A stretch of 64,000 nt of DNA from Macrocybe gigantea (taxonomy: Eukaryota; Basidiomycota; Agaricomycetes; Agaricales; Callistosporiaceae). Made by a program: the position numbers and the translations under genes. Of this stretch, positions 1 to 11,818 are shown piece by piece. The stretch spans positions 620,001-684,000 of the forward strand of contig SJRY01000229.1 of NCBI GenBank assembly GCA_011319805.1. The letters are read 5' to 3'. The notes under the pieces were generated by a model that saw only the letters and a list, made by a program, of their open reading frames with translations, ran no database searches and was not told the origin of the DNA. Numbering within the stretch: the first letter of the stretch is position 1; each line of letters begins with the position of its first letter.

Positions 1-416
1 TACTTCCAGTAAATCCGTTGCTGAACCCGTTTCTCGTTGCTGTACGCGTCAACATCTTGCATGAATTTTCCATCAATGTACACTTTCGCGATTGCATGAC
101 GCCTATCAGAGTCGCCGAACCATTCGATTCCTGTCCCCGTGAACGTGAATTTGACGCTCGCCCCGCGCTGTCCCGTTCCGCGCAGCGTGTTGTGAACGTA
201 AGCAGGCGAGTAAGACTCAAACCAGTTCCCAGCATAATGTATCAGAGGAGAGGATGAATCGTAGCTTTTGGCTCCTGGCGGGACGTAATAAGGCGCGAAT
301 CTTGTCGGTACCGTTGATTCAGGAGTTGTATGACCATTCCACGCAGATTCCTTTGCACGAAGAGGTGACACCAAGAGCCATAGAAACACAAAAAAAGAGC
401 GTGTCAGACTAGCCAT
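1..416 (-). CDS. Secreted protein with galactose-binding-like domain, N-terminal part
   Basis: Open reading frame running off the left edge; only the first ~138 codons are visible. The start at 416 opens a clear signal peptide (MASLTRSFFVFLWLLVSPLR, cleavage probably near Ala-Lys-Glu). The next ~110 residues include GTGIEWFGDSDRRHAIAKV and a YIDG turn, a pattern I associate with the jelly-roll, galactose-binding-like beta-sandwich found in many Agaricomycete secreted or membrane proteins. The family assignment is from pattern memory. Without the C-terminus I cannot say whether it is soluble, has a transmembrane segment, or carries a catalytic domain. No intron is evident in the visible part. 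Confidence 0.6.
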   Translation of the reverse strand, partial: MASLTRSFFVFLWLLVSPLRAKESAWNGHTTPESTVPTRFAPYYVPPGAKSYDSSSPLIHYAGNWFESYSPAYVHNTLRGTGQRGASVKFTFTGTGIEWFGDSDRRHAIAKVYIDGKFMQDVDAYSNEKRVQQRIYWK

Positions 417-668
417 CAAGGCGATCTCTTCGAACCAGAAGGTATTCAGATGGAAGAGTCCAAGGTTGCTTGAACGAACCCAAACAACGACACATAACAC
501 GATCCATGCTGTGGTGTTTGGATTGTCATCAAAGTACTACAGAGCGACACTACAAGGACTGTACAGTATCATAGATAAGCATGGGCACAATAGATGATAA
601 TGAAATTATACATGGACCTCTGGCCAATGAATTCTATTTAAATGAAGTGTTCCGCAGGTCTTGATCTC

Positions 669-2681
669 TTAGGCAGCTTTCCAGGAGTTGTGCAGACCGA
701 TAGTATCATCAGGATTGGAATGAACCGGACTTGTGTTGGGTGCGCTATAGGCGCCGTCCACCGAATCAGAAGACGCGGTTGTGATCCTTAGTGCCTTCGA
801 CCGCGCATTATCAGCGCGGAGGCCCTCTAAATGTTGGAGGTACTCCTCGTTCACGCCGCCAGTAACGTACTGGCCAGTGAAAACGGAACAGTCGAAGGTG
901 GTGATGCTTGGGTTGAACTGCCTGACCGACGCCTGGAGGTCTTCCAGCGTTTGAAAGATGACCAGGTCAGCGCCAATAGCCGCAGCAATTGAATCCTCAT
1001 CACGACCGTGCGCAACGAGTTCGTTTCGCGAAGGCATATCAATGCCATACACATTAGGGTATCTTGATATCCCGTGAATACCGTTGACAATCGAATCTAG
1101 TCTTTGAACTTACCGAATCGGGGGAGCGCAGCTCGCAACAATAACTTTTTTGGCGCCAACGTCTTTCGCCATCTGTATGATCTCCTTGGAGGTGGTTCCT
1201 CGAACGATTGAATCTGTTCGCTCGTCGACATATAATTCACAATAGACCGGTGCGCAAAATGACATACCGTCAACAATAAGAACATTCTTGTCAGCGAATT
1301 CGAGAGCCATGGCATTCAGCTTCCTCCTGACATTCTTCTTTCTACAAGCAACATCGTTTGACACCGTAATTTCTCGAACGTAAGATAACGAACCTCATCT
1401 GTTGTCCGGGCATGATAAACGTCCTCCCGACGTAACGATTTTTGATGAAGCCTTCACGGTAAGGCAGACCAAGCTTCTGAGCAAGATTCAGTGCGGCGAC
1501 TCGAGACGTGTCAGGAACCTAAGGCGATGGAATATCAGACAAGGATCCGGAACGCAGAGGAGTTGATTATGCATACCGGAATGACGACATCGACGGCGAG
1601 GTCATGTTTTTTAAGGACGTCTTGCACCTTGACGGCAAGAGCGTCACCCATGGCCATCCGGCTGCGGTAGACGCTTATACCATCCAGGACGGAATCGGGG
1701 CGCGCAAAGTAAACGAATTCAAAGATGTCCGGTGCAAAGGTGGCAGCGGGCGCAACTTGGCGTCTTGATACGCCTAACCGAGTAATAATGACGGCCTCAC
1801 CTGATAGCGCATATGCAAGCAGATGCGTCATGATCGTTCAGCGGCAAGAAAGCAACGAAACGCTGAAGAAGGAACCGACCAGGCTTAACGTCCTCCCATT
1901 CCGAGAATCCGAGAGCATCCGCGACGACGCTCTCGCTGGCGAACAAATAGTCTTTCCCACCTTCCGATTTTCGGACACCCATTCCGACGGGTCGGATGCC
2001 GTTAGGGTCCCTGAACGCAATGATACCAAAGCCAGCCAGCATGGCGACGCAAGCATAGGCTCCCTTGACTTGGCCCATCATACCTCCGATGGCGGTGAAG
2101 ATATCGTCCTCGTTGATGCGGAACTTGCCCGTCTGCTGCAAGTTGTTCGCAAAGATGTTGAGGAGAAGCTCAGAGTCGGAGGCCGTGTTGATATGGCGAT
2201 GGGCGGTAGCGTCCATGAACTGAAGGAGTGCGTCCGTGTTAATGAGATTTCCATTCTGAAAATGACCCCATGAGTTTTATGGAACATTTTCAGGTAGCAT
2301 ATGCGCATACATGAGCGAAAACTATGCCATAGGGTGAATTGACGTAGAATGGCTGAGCCTCCGAGTGGTTGAAGCTTCCGGCTGTCGGATAACGGACTAC
2401 GTTCCAATACATTTAGATACCGAAAGGAAAATGAATGAGCACAACCGAAGCTCACCATGGCCGACGCCCATACCGCCCACCAACCGGGAGATGGATGCGG
2501 CATCAAAGACATCCCGGACCATACCGTTGGCCTTGCATTGATAGAACCTGCCTCGGGGACCGCAGGTGACGATTCCGCAAGCATCTTGGCCACGATGCTG
2601 GAGGAGAGACAAGCCTTCCGAGATCTCGAGTGCAGCATTCACATTCGGATCATGGAGCAACAGGCCGAGGATCCCACACAC
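669..2681 (-). CDS. ade4: Amidophosphoribosyltransferase (glutamine PRPP amidotransferase)
   Basis: First committed step of de novo purine synthesis: it transfers glutamine amide nitrogen to PRPP to give 5-phosphoribosylamine, in the cytosol. The protein starts MCGILGLL, so Cys2 is the Ntn-type glutaminase nucleophile after Met removal, followed by [14 protein letters not shown]. The phosphoribosyltransferase half carries the PRPP loop [17 protein letters not shown], reconstituted across an intron, and the conserved [16 protein letters not shown] near the C-terminus. I read eight exons with seven short introns and a continuous frame, giving about 535 residues, normal for the family. The last exon (stop at 669) ends in a non-conserved tail rich in Ser, Asn and Pro. 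No frame problem was found. The gene is transcribed toward the left edge; the SAM synthetase gene lies upstream in the same orientation. Confidence 0.93.
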
Positions 2682-3196
2682 TTGCGATTAGGATGATCCA
2701 ATGAGCTCAGTGACGGGACGATAATAGGAAGCGACGAACTTGCGGTGTGTTTTTGTGGCGAAGGTGCAAGGCTTGAGTCGGAGGAGACAATCCGGTTAAC
2801 ATTGGGAATTTTTTTTTCGAGGCTGATCGAAAGCGGGAAAATCGAATCTGCGTCATCAGTTTTATCTTATCACTATCAATTCACCCGTCAGAAACAAGAT
2901 TTTGCGACCAAAAGAACGCGGTTGAACGCGAGTATATTTCTGCCGACTAGTACTATAGTATATATGTCTAGGAAACGGGTTTTAACACTAATCCTGAAGA
3001 CCGTTAGATGGATGGGATAACTGTTGAGACCAATGGGAAGCAACGATGGATGTGCGTGAGTATGGTGGTGGTATCTATGGAAACAATGCAGTGCGATAAT
3101 AAATCAGTGGAAGGATGAACTTCCGATGCAATAGCAAGACATGTCGATCAACGAGAGCAAACCAGACGGTGAAAGGGAGGGGACGAGAAATGAGTC
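2682..3196. other. Intergenic, ade4 upstream region / SAM synthetase 3' flank
   Basis: No convincing coding sequence. It should hold the ade4 promoter and the SAM synthetase 3' UTR. A T-run (around 2811) and A/T-rich stretches are visible, but no recognisable regulatory element. Confidence 0.5.
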
Positions 3197-4740
3197 TCAT
3201 AGGACGAGCTTCTTCGGTTTCTCCCAGGCGTACTCGGGGTTGCCTACGAATCAATAAGTGCCGAATTCAAAGCGCGGGAGTCAGAATAAACATACCAAAG
3301 TGGCCGTAAGACGCCGTCCTCAGGTATTGGGGCTGTTGTAGGCCGAGTTCACGGACTAGAAATCAGAGGGTCAATATGATCAGCCAACAACGCATACGAT
3401 AATACTACTCACCAATGACGCCAGGTCGCAAATCCCAATTCTTCTTAATGATCGCGACAAGCTCTTCATCAGTCTTCTTGCCTGTTCCGTATGTGTCGAC
3501 GTAGATCGATAAAGGCTCGGCGACGCCAATAGCGTAAGAGAGCTGCACAAGCACTCGGCGCGCAAGGCCAGCAGCGACCAAAGACTTGGCTGAGAAATAG
3601 AAATTGATTTAGTGCAAACATCGCACATTTTGGAACGGTCAACACGCACCGATCCAGCGGGCAGTGTAGGCTGCCGAGCGATCGACTTTGGAGAAGTCCT
3701 TGCCGGAGAAGGCACCTCCGCCATGGGCGCCCCAGCCTCCATAGGTATCGACAATAATTTTGCGGCCGGTCAGCCCGGCGTCGCCCTGAGGTCCACCAAT
3801 GACGAAGCGGCCAGAAGGTTGGATCTAGACGCGCCAATGAGCAACGGCACAGATGTGATTAGAACACAATTAACACTGACGTGATAGACAGTGCGATCAT
3901 CCAGAAGGTGGGCAGGGATGACTTTTTTGACGATCTTTTCCAAGATCTCTTTGCGCAAATCCTCGGTCGAGATCTCTTCGGCGTGCTGCGTGGAGACGAC
4001 GACGGTGTCGACGCGGAGGGGAATGGTCGCACCGTTCTCTTTCTTATACTCGATCGTGACTTGCGTCTTCGAGTCTGGCCTCAACCACGGAAGGCTGCCA
4101 TTGCGACGAGCGGCGGCCATGGCGGCGTTTAGCTTGTGGGCAAGCATGATTGTCAAAGGCATGCACTCCTCCGTCTCGTCAGTCGCGTATCCAAACATGA
4201 TACCCTGATCACCGGCGCCATGCTCTTCCAGCGAACCCTTCTCCAAGCCTTGAGCGATATCAGGCGACTGCTGCTCAATGGCGACAAGGATGTTGCAGGT
4301 CTTGTAATCAAAGCCCTTGGACGAGTCATCGTAACCGATCTTCTTGATGGTGTCACGGATGACTTTTTGAAAGTCGATCCTGGCTTTGGTGGTGATCTCA
4401 CCAAAGACCATGATCATGCCTGTCTTGGACGCAGTCTCGCAGGCGACCTTGGACCACGGGTCCTCTGCAAGGCATGCATCGAGCTAACACGTGGAAGACA
4501 AGCACATCAGATTATCTGGCTCAGAAGATGACCGCAGACACAACGCACAATGGCATCGGAGACCTGGTCGCAGATCTTATCTGTCGCAGACCATCAGCGA
4601 CAACGCCCCTCTTCCTCGGACGTGCAAGATCCGCATATGAGGAGCTACGCACCTGGATGACCTTCACCAACGGATTCGGACGTGAACAAGAAATGGCCTG
4701 GTGCCAGAGCGGCGTGAATTGCGTTTCCGTTGGGAGCCAT
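3197..4740 (-). CDS. sam1: S-adenosylmethionine synthetase (methionine adenosyltransferase)
   Basis: Makes S-adenosylmethionine from methionine and ATP, the methyl donor for the cell; soluble and oligomeric in the family. The start at 4740 gives [20 protein letters not shown] followed by [18 protein letters not shown], the ATP/methionine-binding signature, split by an intron in GHP-D. Further hallmarks are [12 protein letters not shown] and, in the C-terminal domain, [15 protein letters not shown], the family phosphate-binding loop. The end is [12 protein letters not shown] read seven exons and about 395 residues, normal length. The frame is continuous through all exons. The final exon is very short (about 17 codons). 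It lies between ade4 and the myotubularin gene, all on the minus strand. Confidence 0.95.
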
Positions 4741-5037
4741 CGAGGTGGGAGGATTTCGTGGGTAGGAGGAAGAAAGAAAGGACGACGCCTGGGATGGTGC
4801 AACTTTTTTCAGGTCAGATCAACTTTTTTTACTTTTCGCGCTGATTTGTCAGCAAATGGGAATCACGCCATCCTCACACCCACACTTCAGATAAGATCGG
4901 CTTGATAGCCGACACGCACGTTTAGCTCGCAAAATCGCACACCATATCAGGAGAATTCAAGGCAATATCAGTATACACTAAAATGCACAATGCTTATGTA
5001 CGACTAGTCCATTCATGTGTGGAAAGATACAGTCCTC

Positions 5038-7924
5038 TCATAGGAAACCAACGCCAAGAGGATCGGAGCTACTCCCAGACGTGGACGGTTTCACTGGTTC
5101 CTTGTCAACATCTGCACCTGTCTTCGCGGAACTTGGACTGGCGCCGGCCCGAGGTAATGGATGTGCAACATTGGGATCAACAGGGAGCGGGGTACCCAGC
5201 TGACGCGGGGAATCCACTAAAGACGGCTTCGTAGACGGCGATCGCACTGACCCCCAGGGGTTTTGTTGGAGAGACGCCAACGAGGATTCTGCAGGTTCAG
5301 GCCGAGCCCAGGGATTCTCAGCCTCGAGGGAAAGCGGCTCAATACTTCTGGAAACGGACATCGTTTCCTCGCCCCAACTGCTGAGCATCTCGCGTCCTTT
5401 CAGCTCCGCAGTCTTGGATAATGGGTCGTTCTCTTCAGTTAGAGTACTCCGTAGATCCTTAGCAAAACCGACATAAGCATCTTGCACCACTGAGAACGCA
5501 GTCGAGGCATTTGAGGAAAACCGGCCCCAAACCGATTTAAGTCCCGCTCCTGACAAAAGCTCTGGTGGTTTCGTCCGTAGCTTACTGGGCGAATGGGAAG
5601 GCGAAGGTAAAACTTCCCTTGGCGGCCGAGGTGATGGCGCAGACGATGACGCAGAAGGTGACCATACCGATTGCTGTTTGGTAATAGTTTCCTCGCTCGG
5701 AGTCGTAATGCATTCCGACGAGGTCGATATGATTGGGGTCTTGGTTCCACCAACGAGCAAGGACTTGGATGAGGATGATGTTGGAAGTTGAATAGCTGTT
5801 GAGGATTCTGACCCGAGCGGTATGGAATCTTCTTCTGTACTGTCAACCGGGGCGACGAGCTCTGCACCTTGCGCGGGAATACTGACTACCCTCCCGTTCA
5901 TCTCCTCGTCTGTACGCCCATAAAGTTGATGCCAAAACCTCACGTCTCTCGGGTTTGGCAGTAGGACACCCATATCGGCATCCGAAGCGCGATTCTTTGG
6001 ATCGTCTAATGATGAATCGTACTCCGGATTACGATTCAATTCCATCTCCGCGGGAGTGTTGAAAAAATCCCAGATGCTGATTGTCCGTTCACAGGGTGGT
6101 GGCCCGCCGTCACCAACTTTGCGATCTTTTTCAGAATTGAAGAGGAAGGTGCCGAACTGACATGAATAGAGATGATAGTAGAGTTGACGGAGGAACCGCT
6201 CGTTGAACTCAAATCGCGTGGGGAACTGCCGTTGAACCTGCCGAACGGACTCTAGAAATTGATGGAAAATAGGACTCGTCTCCTTCAGATGGTGTTGCGA
6301 TGCAAAGCGATTTTGCACCGAAGCCAAAAAGGCCTGCGCAGCGTCTGCACCGCTTCCTGTTCCAGTCCCTTCTGTAGGTGATAAAAAGAACTTTTCGGAA
6401 GACAGGTGGCCGCAACGATCCAAGAACTTGTGACCGTACGAAAGCCAGTCTTTTTCCACCAGTATCTGAAAGCCGCGCATGGTTCGATAGAAAGGATCTA
6501 GACAAAGTTGCGACATGGCTGATAGTTGGGAGGTGCGATCCCAGCCATCCGAGCAATGTATCAACACATGCGACGAGTTGATGTGCACGTTCCGCGTTAT
6601 CAACAGCGTGCCTTCCAGGATCGCAGATATGTGTCGCAGCCAACCAGAGCGTCGGAGAGCTTGGCGGTCCAGGACCCGCAACGAACTGAGTTGTTCGGAA
6701 AGGTCGTTATTAATGCTGGCTAGTAGGCTGTCCGCGTCTCTGAGAGCCTCCACAACCTTCGCGAGAGACTCCCGCATTGTGTGGATGTGATCGATTCCCA
6801 AGTACGCTTTCTTACCCTCTCTGTAGTGATCCATGTTCTCTGTTCCCGCCCCTTTCGCCGTGTTGGCGACGGCGTTTGTAGTGGGTCTAGCGTCGATGAT
6901 CAGATTTGTGGCCGTAGCTCCGTATACCGGTATAGTGGACGCTCGGCTCTCTGGTGAGTAGTGTGACTGAAAAATAGCCTCAATCAGTTTTTCGTCTTGA
7001 ATTGATCTGTTCTGCGTCAGGCCAACCATGGGTTGGCTTGACCGCGTCAAGCTGCCCTAAAAATGACATGAGCCAAATTGACGCAGTCGACTCTATTGCA
7101 AAATTACGTACATAATTGGCCCAATGTAAGTATGTAAGCACGGGAATGCGGGACTTGCTCCTATACCTTGAAGCGTATTGTAGAGTAGTGTCGCTAATTT
7201 TGGTCGGTACAACCAGCCTCGCAGGATATGTGGGACAGAACTGGAGTCACTATGAATCATTGGCGAAATGGCAAGAATGAAATAGCACGAACGCACAGCA
7301 TAATCTTTGTTGATGTCAGTAAAACGCCAGGCTTTGGAACGGGTTCCGACACCCATCCGGCCAAACTCCTCTCTTGGAGAGTACAGCGACCATCCGTCAC
7401 TCGTTGGAAGCGCTGGGTTTGGTCGATAAAAGAATGCATATAGTTGTGTGATGGATGCTATAAAAACGAGGGTTCGACGGTCTTATCGACCGGGGACGCA
7501 AGTTTTGATCAGGCTTACTAGCAACCGTCAGTTCCTTGACGCTCTCAAACACATCCACAGTATCCGAGTCGGAATCCAACACCAGAGAAAACGTCTCGAA
7601 GGTGCGTGTGTGGAAAGTAAGAGGACATTGCCCTTGCAGCGTCTGCGGAAGACGCGTGACTAGCGAAATGAGCGGATACGGTACCTCGCTGGGGATGAGC
7701 CGCGAGTGCATAGAGAGCGAGAAGGATGTCTTACCCACATCTCCCCTTGATTCTCGCCGTCATAATGAAAGATGAGATGATGAGCCGTTAGATGGAGCGT
7801 GCCGAGCTGCGTCGTTCCAGCTTTTGTGCAGGCGACCCGTTCGACCTTTAGCATGTACTTAGTTACAAGACTTATATAAAATAGAGGTAGAATGACATGC
7901 CTTGGACACACGTATTGCGTCCAT
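5038..7924 (-). CDS. ymr1: Myotubularin-family phosphoinositide 3-phosphatase
   Basis: Dephosphorylates PI3P/PI(3,5)P2 on endosomal membranes. The start at 7924 (MDAIRVSK) leads into a PH-GRAM module (LGTLHLTAHHLIFHYDG, later VPYPLISLVTRLP). The catalytic domain has CPTYPARLVVPTKISD and the P-loop HVLIHCSDGWDRTSQLSAM with the intact CX5R motif (Cys and Arg in CSDGWDR). A long, Ser/Pro-rich, low-complexity C-terminus of about 250 residues follows, probably disordered. About 880 residues, longer than yeast Ymr1 mainly because of that tail. The first intron appears to use a GC...AG donor (around 7900); other introns are GT...AG. The region just upstream of the start also carries an open frame in another register (see findings). 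All catalytic residues I can judge are present. Confidence 0.9.
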
Positions 7925-8248
7925 TACTGCCGTCGATGAATTCAAAGGCAGGAGACTCTTGAGATTGCCGGGACGCAGTGGCAGTGGCACCTTTGGCGAT
8001 GTTTGCCACGACCGCTCCGAGTCCGATCTTGTTGACCGCGGAGAATATCTCTTTTGTTTCTTTCCAAATATCTCAGGTCGTTCATGATAATAAGACAGAG
8101 ATTAGAAAGAATGAAGCAGTCAGTCCATTATTGCATCGTTTGTGTACCCAGTACAACCTGCGTCTATAAATTACATCACACATTCGATACGTAGACCCTT
8201 GACATAGTTCCTACTGTCCGGTCGTCCTTGCTAACCACCACCAATGCC
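7925..8248. other. Intergenic, myotubularin upstream region
   Basis: No confident gene. It contains an unexplained open frame on the minus strand (7872-8072) that overlaps the myotubularin start in a different register and has coding-like composition but no visible start codon. Confidence 0.4.
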
Positions 8249-9268
8249 TCACAGGAAGAAACCCAGGGTAAAACCGGCTAGAGTCAGCACGACCGAACCT
8301 GTTCCGCTCATCTTCGTGGCGCCGCTGCTCTGAGTCTGGGTTGCCGCCCCTGAGGTCACCGAGCCAGTGGCGGCAGTGGTAGCAGAACCGATCACAGTCG
8401 AGAAGCCGGACTGCGTGGCGACAGGAGGAAGAGAGACACCAGTGGCCGGGGTAGTGTTGATACCGCCAACGGCTGTGGATACAGACGAGCCAGGGAGTGT
8501 CGAGACACCGCCGCTCGCAGAGGATGCCGCACCACCGTCGACGCTATTCTTGGCGTTGGCCTAGAGACGAAAGGCGATCAATGACGACGAGATTTCAAAA
8601 CGTGCTGAAATTCCTTACCTGGTAAGCGTCAAAGGACTTGTCGGCAGTCGGGTTCACCGCGAAGACCATTCCAGCACGACAGTGGCTATAACACGCAGTG
8701 TTAGAACTGCAAAAGTACCAAAACACTTTTGCTTACTTTGCAGGATTCGTCTGAGCGCAGAAGAACCAAAGGGGCGTGGTAGCATCATCGACAGTGATAC
8801 TCCAGACAGGAAAAGACGTAGCACCGGTGGCAACAGCTTGGAAACCGGAGTCGATGCCCTGCTTGGGCGTCGTCATGATTTGACAAGGATTGGCGAACGT
8901 GGATTGGGTGACGGACTAAGGGAATGCCCAAGTCAGCAATTGGCCACAGACAACATGATACGAAAGGACGTGGGTACATACGTGGTTCTTTGCACGGCTG
9001 AATAAAAGAAGGCAATTCAGTCGAATGTTACAGCCGAGTCGGGCGAGAAGAAACATACAACTCAAAGTTGATTTTGTCACCAGCAGCGGCTGTAACGCTC
9101 GGCGGGTTGAAGGCGAGCTGAAATTGGAACAATTGAGCATCGCCGTACGAGAATCCGGCTTTTCACAGAGCAACCCACCTGGCCTTGGTCGCCAACGAGG
9201 ACCTGAATATCAGCAGCCAACGAAAGAGCGGCAGAGGCGACGACGAAAGCAACAGAAGAGAAACGCAT
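8249..9268 (-). CDS. Secreted GPI-type cupredoxin (plastocyanin-like, Ser/Thr-rich)
   Basis: Small extracellular blue-copper-like protein. The start at 9268 gives the signal peptide MRFSSVAFVVASAALSLAA; an in-frame upstream ATG would place extra residues before it and is less likely. The cupredoxin core includes NPPSVTAAAGDKINFEF and then, across introns, the four type-1 copper ligands: His in RAKNH, Cys in PLWFFCAQTNPA, and His and Met in HCRAGMVFAV. The C-terminal ~100 residues are rich in Ser, Thr, Gly and Ala and end in a hydrophobic stretch (VVLTLAGFTLGFFL), as in GPI-anchored wall proteins. About 240 residues in six exons. Such proteins are common and multigenic in wood- and litter-decay fungi. 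The substrate or electron partner is unknown. Confidence 0.85.
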
Positions 9269-10094
9269 TTTGGAACAAAGATCGGGTATTAGCGCGAACA
9301 AAAGTCGAGAATTAGGCTGTCTCTGTGCGACGAATTAAAACGAAGAAAGATGAACCCCGAGCCTATGCGGAAGGGAGGCGTTAGCGATGTCTTCGTGAGG
9401 AGGAAAGAAGGCGCTTTTAAAGGCCAGCTCACGCTGCTCGTTGATACAACAAAGAGGACCGACTGGTGGAACAAAAGGGAAAGATGGCTCAGCATCACAA
9501 GGGGGAACATCGGCGCCATTTTATGTGTCTCCGCGGTTGTCACAAATAGATCAGGTGTGGGTGTTATCTCCATAACGACTTGAAACAGCAACTGTCGTCT
9601 GGTTTTTTTTTGGAGCCCTCGTCGGAAAGGAAAGAAAACGTATTGACATCAGAAGACCGGCTTTCTTTTTTTTTTCATTCGTGCCTCGGTTGGTACACCC
9701 TTGTGAAGCTGCAGCATCTTTGTTCAATTGCAAGAGGAACGGGAGTTGTTGCCTTTATCCTACCTCTTAGCACCTGAATTGCCGACGCTAAAAAAATCTA
9801 TTGCGCACAGCGCCGGGTGTCTATTCAATACAGGACATGTACGTACGATGAATGTCAATCCCACTCTTTTGGAACGTCATGATCCTCGCATGGCTTGATT
9901 GATAGATGCTCTCCGCAGGTGAAACGCGGGTGGCTGGGCAGAGACGCATTGTCGTTCACGTCTTGTTCGATATACATAAGATCGGTGGACTGCCACTACA
10001 GCACTCGGGGACCCCGGCCGGCTTACATCAGCTTTGACCGACCTGCCATTTCTGGTCCAATGGCGAGCATGTGTCATTGTAGACTTGAGCGACG
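9269..10094. other. Intergenic between divergent cupredoxin and thioredoxin genes
   Basis: About 0.8 kb between two divergently transcribed genes; presumably carries both promoters. Contains T/A-rich tracts (near 9600 and 9670). No gene that I can support. Confidence 0.45.
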
Positions 10095-10769
10095 ATGAAC
10101 GTGCCAAAAGCCTTGCGAGCCCTTCAGAGGGTTTCACGAATGAGTCTGTATCCCTCTAATCATTCGTGTCAAGGAATTAGAAACATCCACTCGACGCTGC
10201 ACCTCGCCGAGCAATACCCAAAGGCAGACATCAAGGTGCATACAGCCGTCCAGCGTCCACAATCTTTTTTCACAGCTTTCGAGCGTTCATGATAACAAAA
10301 GACCCCTTTCGAATCTGCAGACGTTTGACAAGGTAGTCAACACGGAAGGTAGACTTGTTCTGGTCGATTTCTATGCCGAGTGCGCGTCACTTCATCTTCT
10401 GGCACCGCACTTTCCAGCGCTCAGATTCTGCCTCGGATTTCTAGTTGGTGTGGACCATGCCATATGCTCTCGCCGATACTGGACAAATTGACGTCGGACC
10501 CCGCCGTCAAGCCAGACTCTGGCTTGCCTATCGACCTCGTCAAAGTGGACACCGACGACGAAGACGGCTTCCGGATTGGTCAGCGATTCAATGTGCGGAC
10601 AGCCTCTCACTCCCTTTTGCTGTCGGCGGCGGTTTGTCATCTGATGCTGGTTAATTGGCAGATCCGCAATCTACCTACAGTCATCGCGTTCAAGGACGGC
10701 AAGCCCATCAATCACTTCATCGGAGCTCTCAACGAAGCCGGCGTACGCAACTTCCTCCAAAAACTGTAG
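10095..10769 (+). CDS. Thioredoxin, probably mitochondrial
   Basis: Dithiol disulfide oxidoreductase. The first exon (MNVPKALRALQRVSRMSLYP...) is Arg-rich, poor in acidic residues and amphipathic, as expected for a mitochondrial presequence. The thioredoxin fold follows: LVLVDFYADWCGPCHMLSP with the WCGPC active site created by an exon junction (GA|T). Later come KVDTDDEDGF, the cis-Pro strand NLPTVIAFKDGKP and the end GVRNFLQKL. Four exons, about 150 residues, typical of a thioredoxin with a 45-residue leader. No frame disruption. Localisation is inferred from composition only. Confidence 0.9.
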
Positions 10770-11420
10770 TTGCACTGCGATGCGACCAAATGATTAATGA
10801 ATTCTGCCCGAATGAAATAATCTTTCTAACTTCAATCATTCGTGATTCAGTTTGACTGATGGATATGGAGCGACCTTGGGATATCAGCGGAGGAAGGCTT
10901 CTCTACATTGTATCGCACAATTGCAGTGCTCGGCACAGCCATAACGAAATACCGCGGTGCCCCTCGCGTTCCAATACGTGGTACAGACGTCAAACAATGA
11001 CAATATGTAATGCAAATGCCAGTGATATTTTACTATGCGAGAATCACCAGGTGTAAAAAAGGAAGTAAAAGTGAAAATGGACAGGCGAAAGGAAAACCGG
11101 TCAACGAGACGTGAGCGTTAATAAGGTACACAGAGACAAATGGACAAAGCAAGCCGAAAGAGCAATCCACAGTGTACAGACGACGAGGAGGATAGCCAAG
11201 GAAGGACATGTGCAGTTTACAGCGTGGGCGAGGGACGATGAACGCAAATGGCGAATGAAGAAAGTGCGAGTCGGGGAAGCATAATGACCAATATAAGCAG
11301 GATTCTCGCTTTTCCAACATCTACAAGTCCGATTTGAAACCCATGGGCGAGAGAGAATAAAGAAGAGGAGGGCATCGGGATATCATCATCCGAGTGTGAT
11401 AGAGGGATTCATAGCGAGGA
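10770..11420. other. Intergenic, 3' flanks of thioredoxin and G-gamma gene A
   Basis: Convergent 3' ends of thioredoxin (+) and G-gamma A (-). No coding potential I trust; presumably UTRs. Confidence 0.45.
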
Positions 11421-11818
11421 TCACTGGATGGAGCAGCACACAGGTCCTTTGTTTTGTGGACCGTACGGATCTTCCGCGCGCCCGACCGGACCCCAGACGG
11501 AGGGCACCTAAAAGAAACCACGACCGGCATGAATGACCAAAAGACGGGCAAAGAACGACTACCACACTCCGTCCCACGCACCAGGTGGTCTTTTGTCTGC
11601 TTGCAGTACCGTATAAGGCTGATTCAAAGCAAAGAGCAGAAGCACAGAGCGTCTAGTTTCCAGCACCAATGGGGAGCAAAGGCAACACACCTCGCGCTGG
11701 CTTCGCTGACTTTAACCCTCGGCCGCGCCAGGTCTTCCCTTAGCCGCTGGTTGTGCTCGATCAGCCTCCTGAGCTTCAGCTCTGACATCGTCTGACGACC
11801 ACCGGCGCGCGAACTCAT
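11421..11818 (-). CDS. Heterotrimeric G-protein gamma subunit, copy A
   Basis: Membrane-anchoring partner of G-beta, expected in pheromone/nutrient signalling. Protein of 83 residues in three exons: [10 protein letters not shown], then the coiled segment [19 protein letters not shown], then [12 protein letters not shown] and [17 protein letters not shown]. It ends PVCCSIQ, a CaaX box (Cys-Ser-Ile-Gln) suggesting farnesylation, with an adjacent Cys that could be palmitoylated. The stop is at 11421-11423. Introns interrupt after EASA(S) and after KDHL, exactly as in the second copy 0.9 kb upstream. Family assignment is from the [19 protein letters not shown] and CaaX pattern. Confidence 0.9.

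Noticed and set aside
9289..9591. 100-codon minus-strand frame upstream of the cupredoxin gene
   Set aside because: Lies in the expected promoter/5' UTR and has low-complexity content without family similarity.
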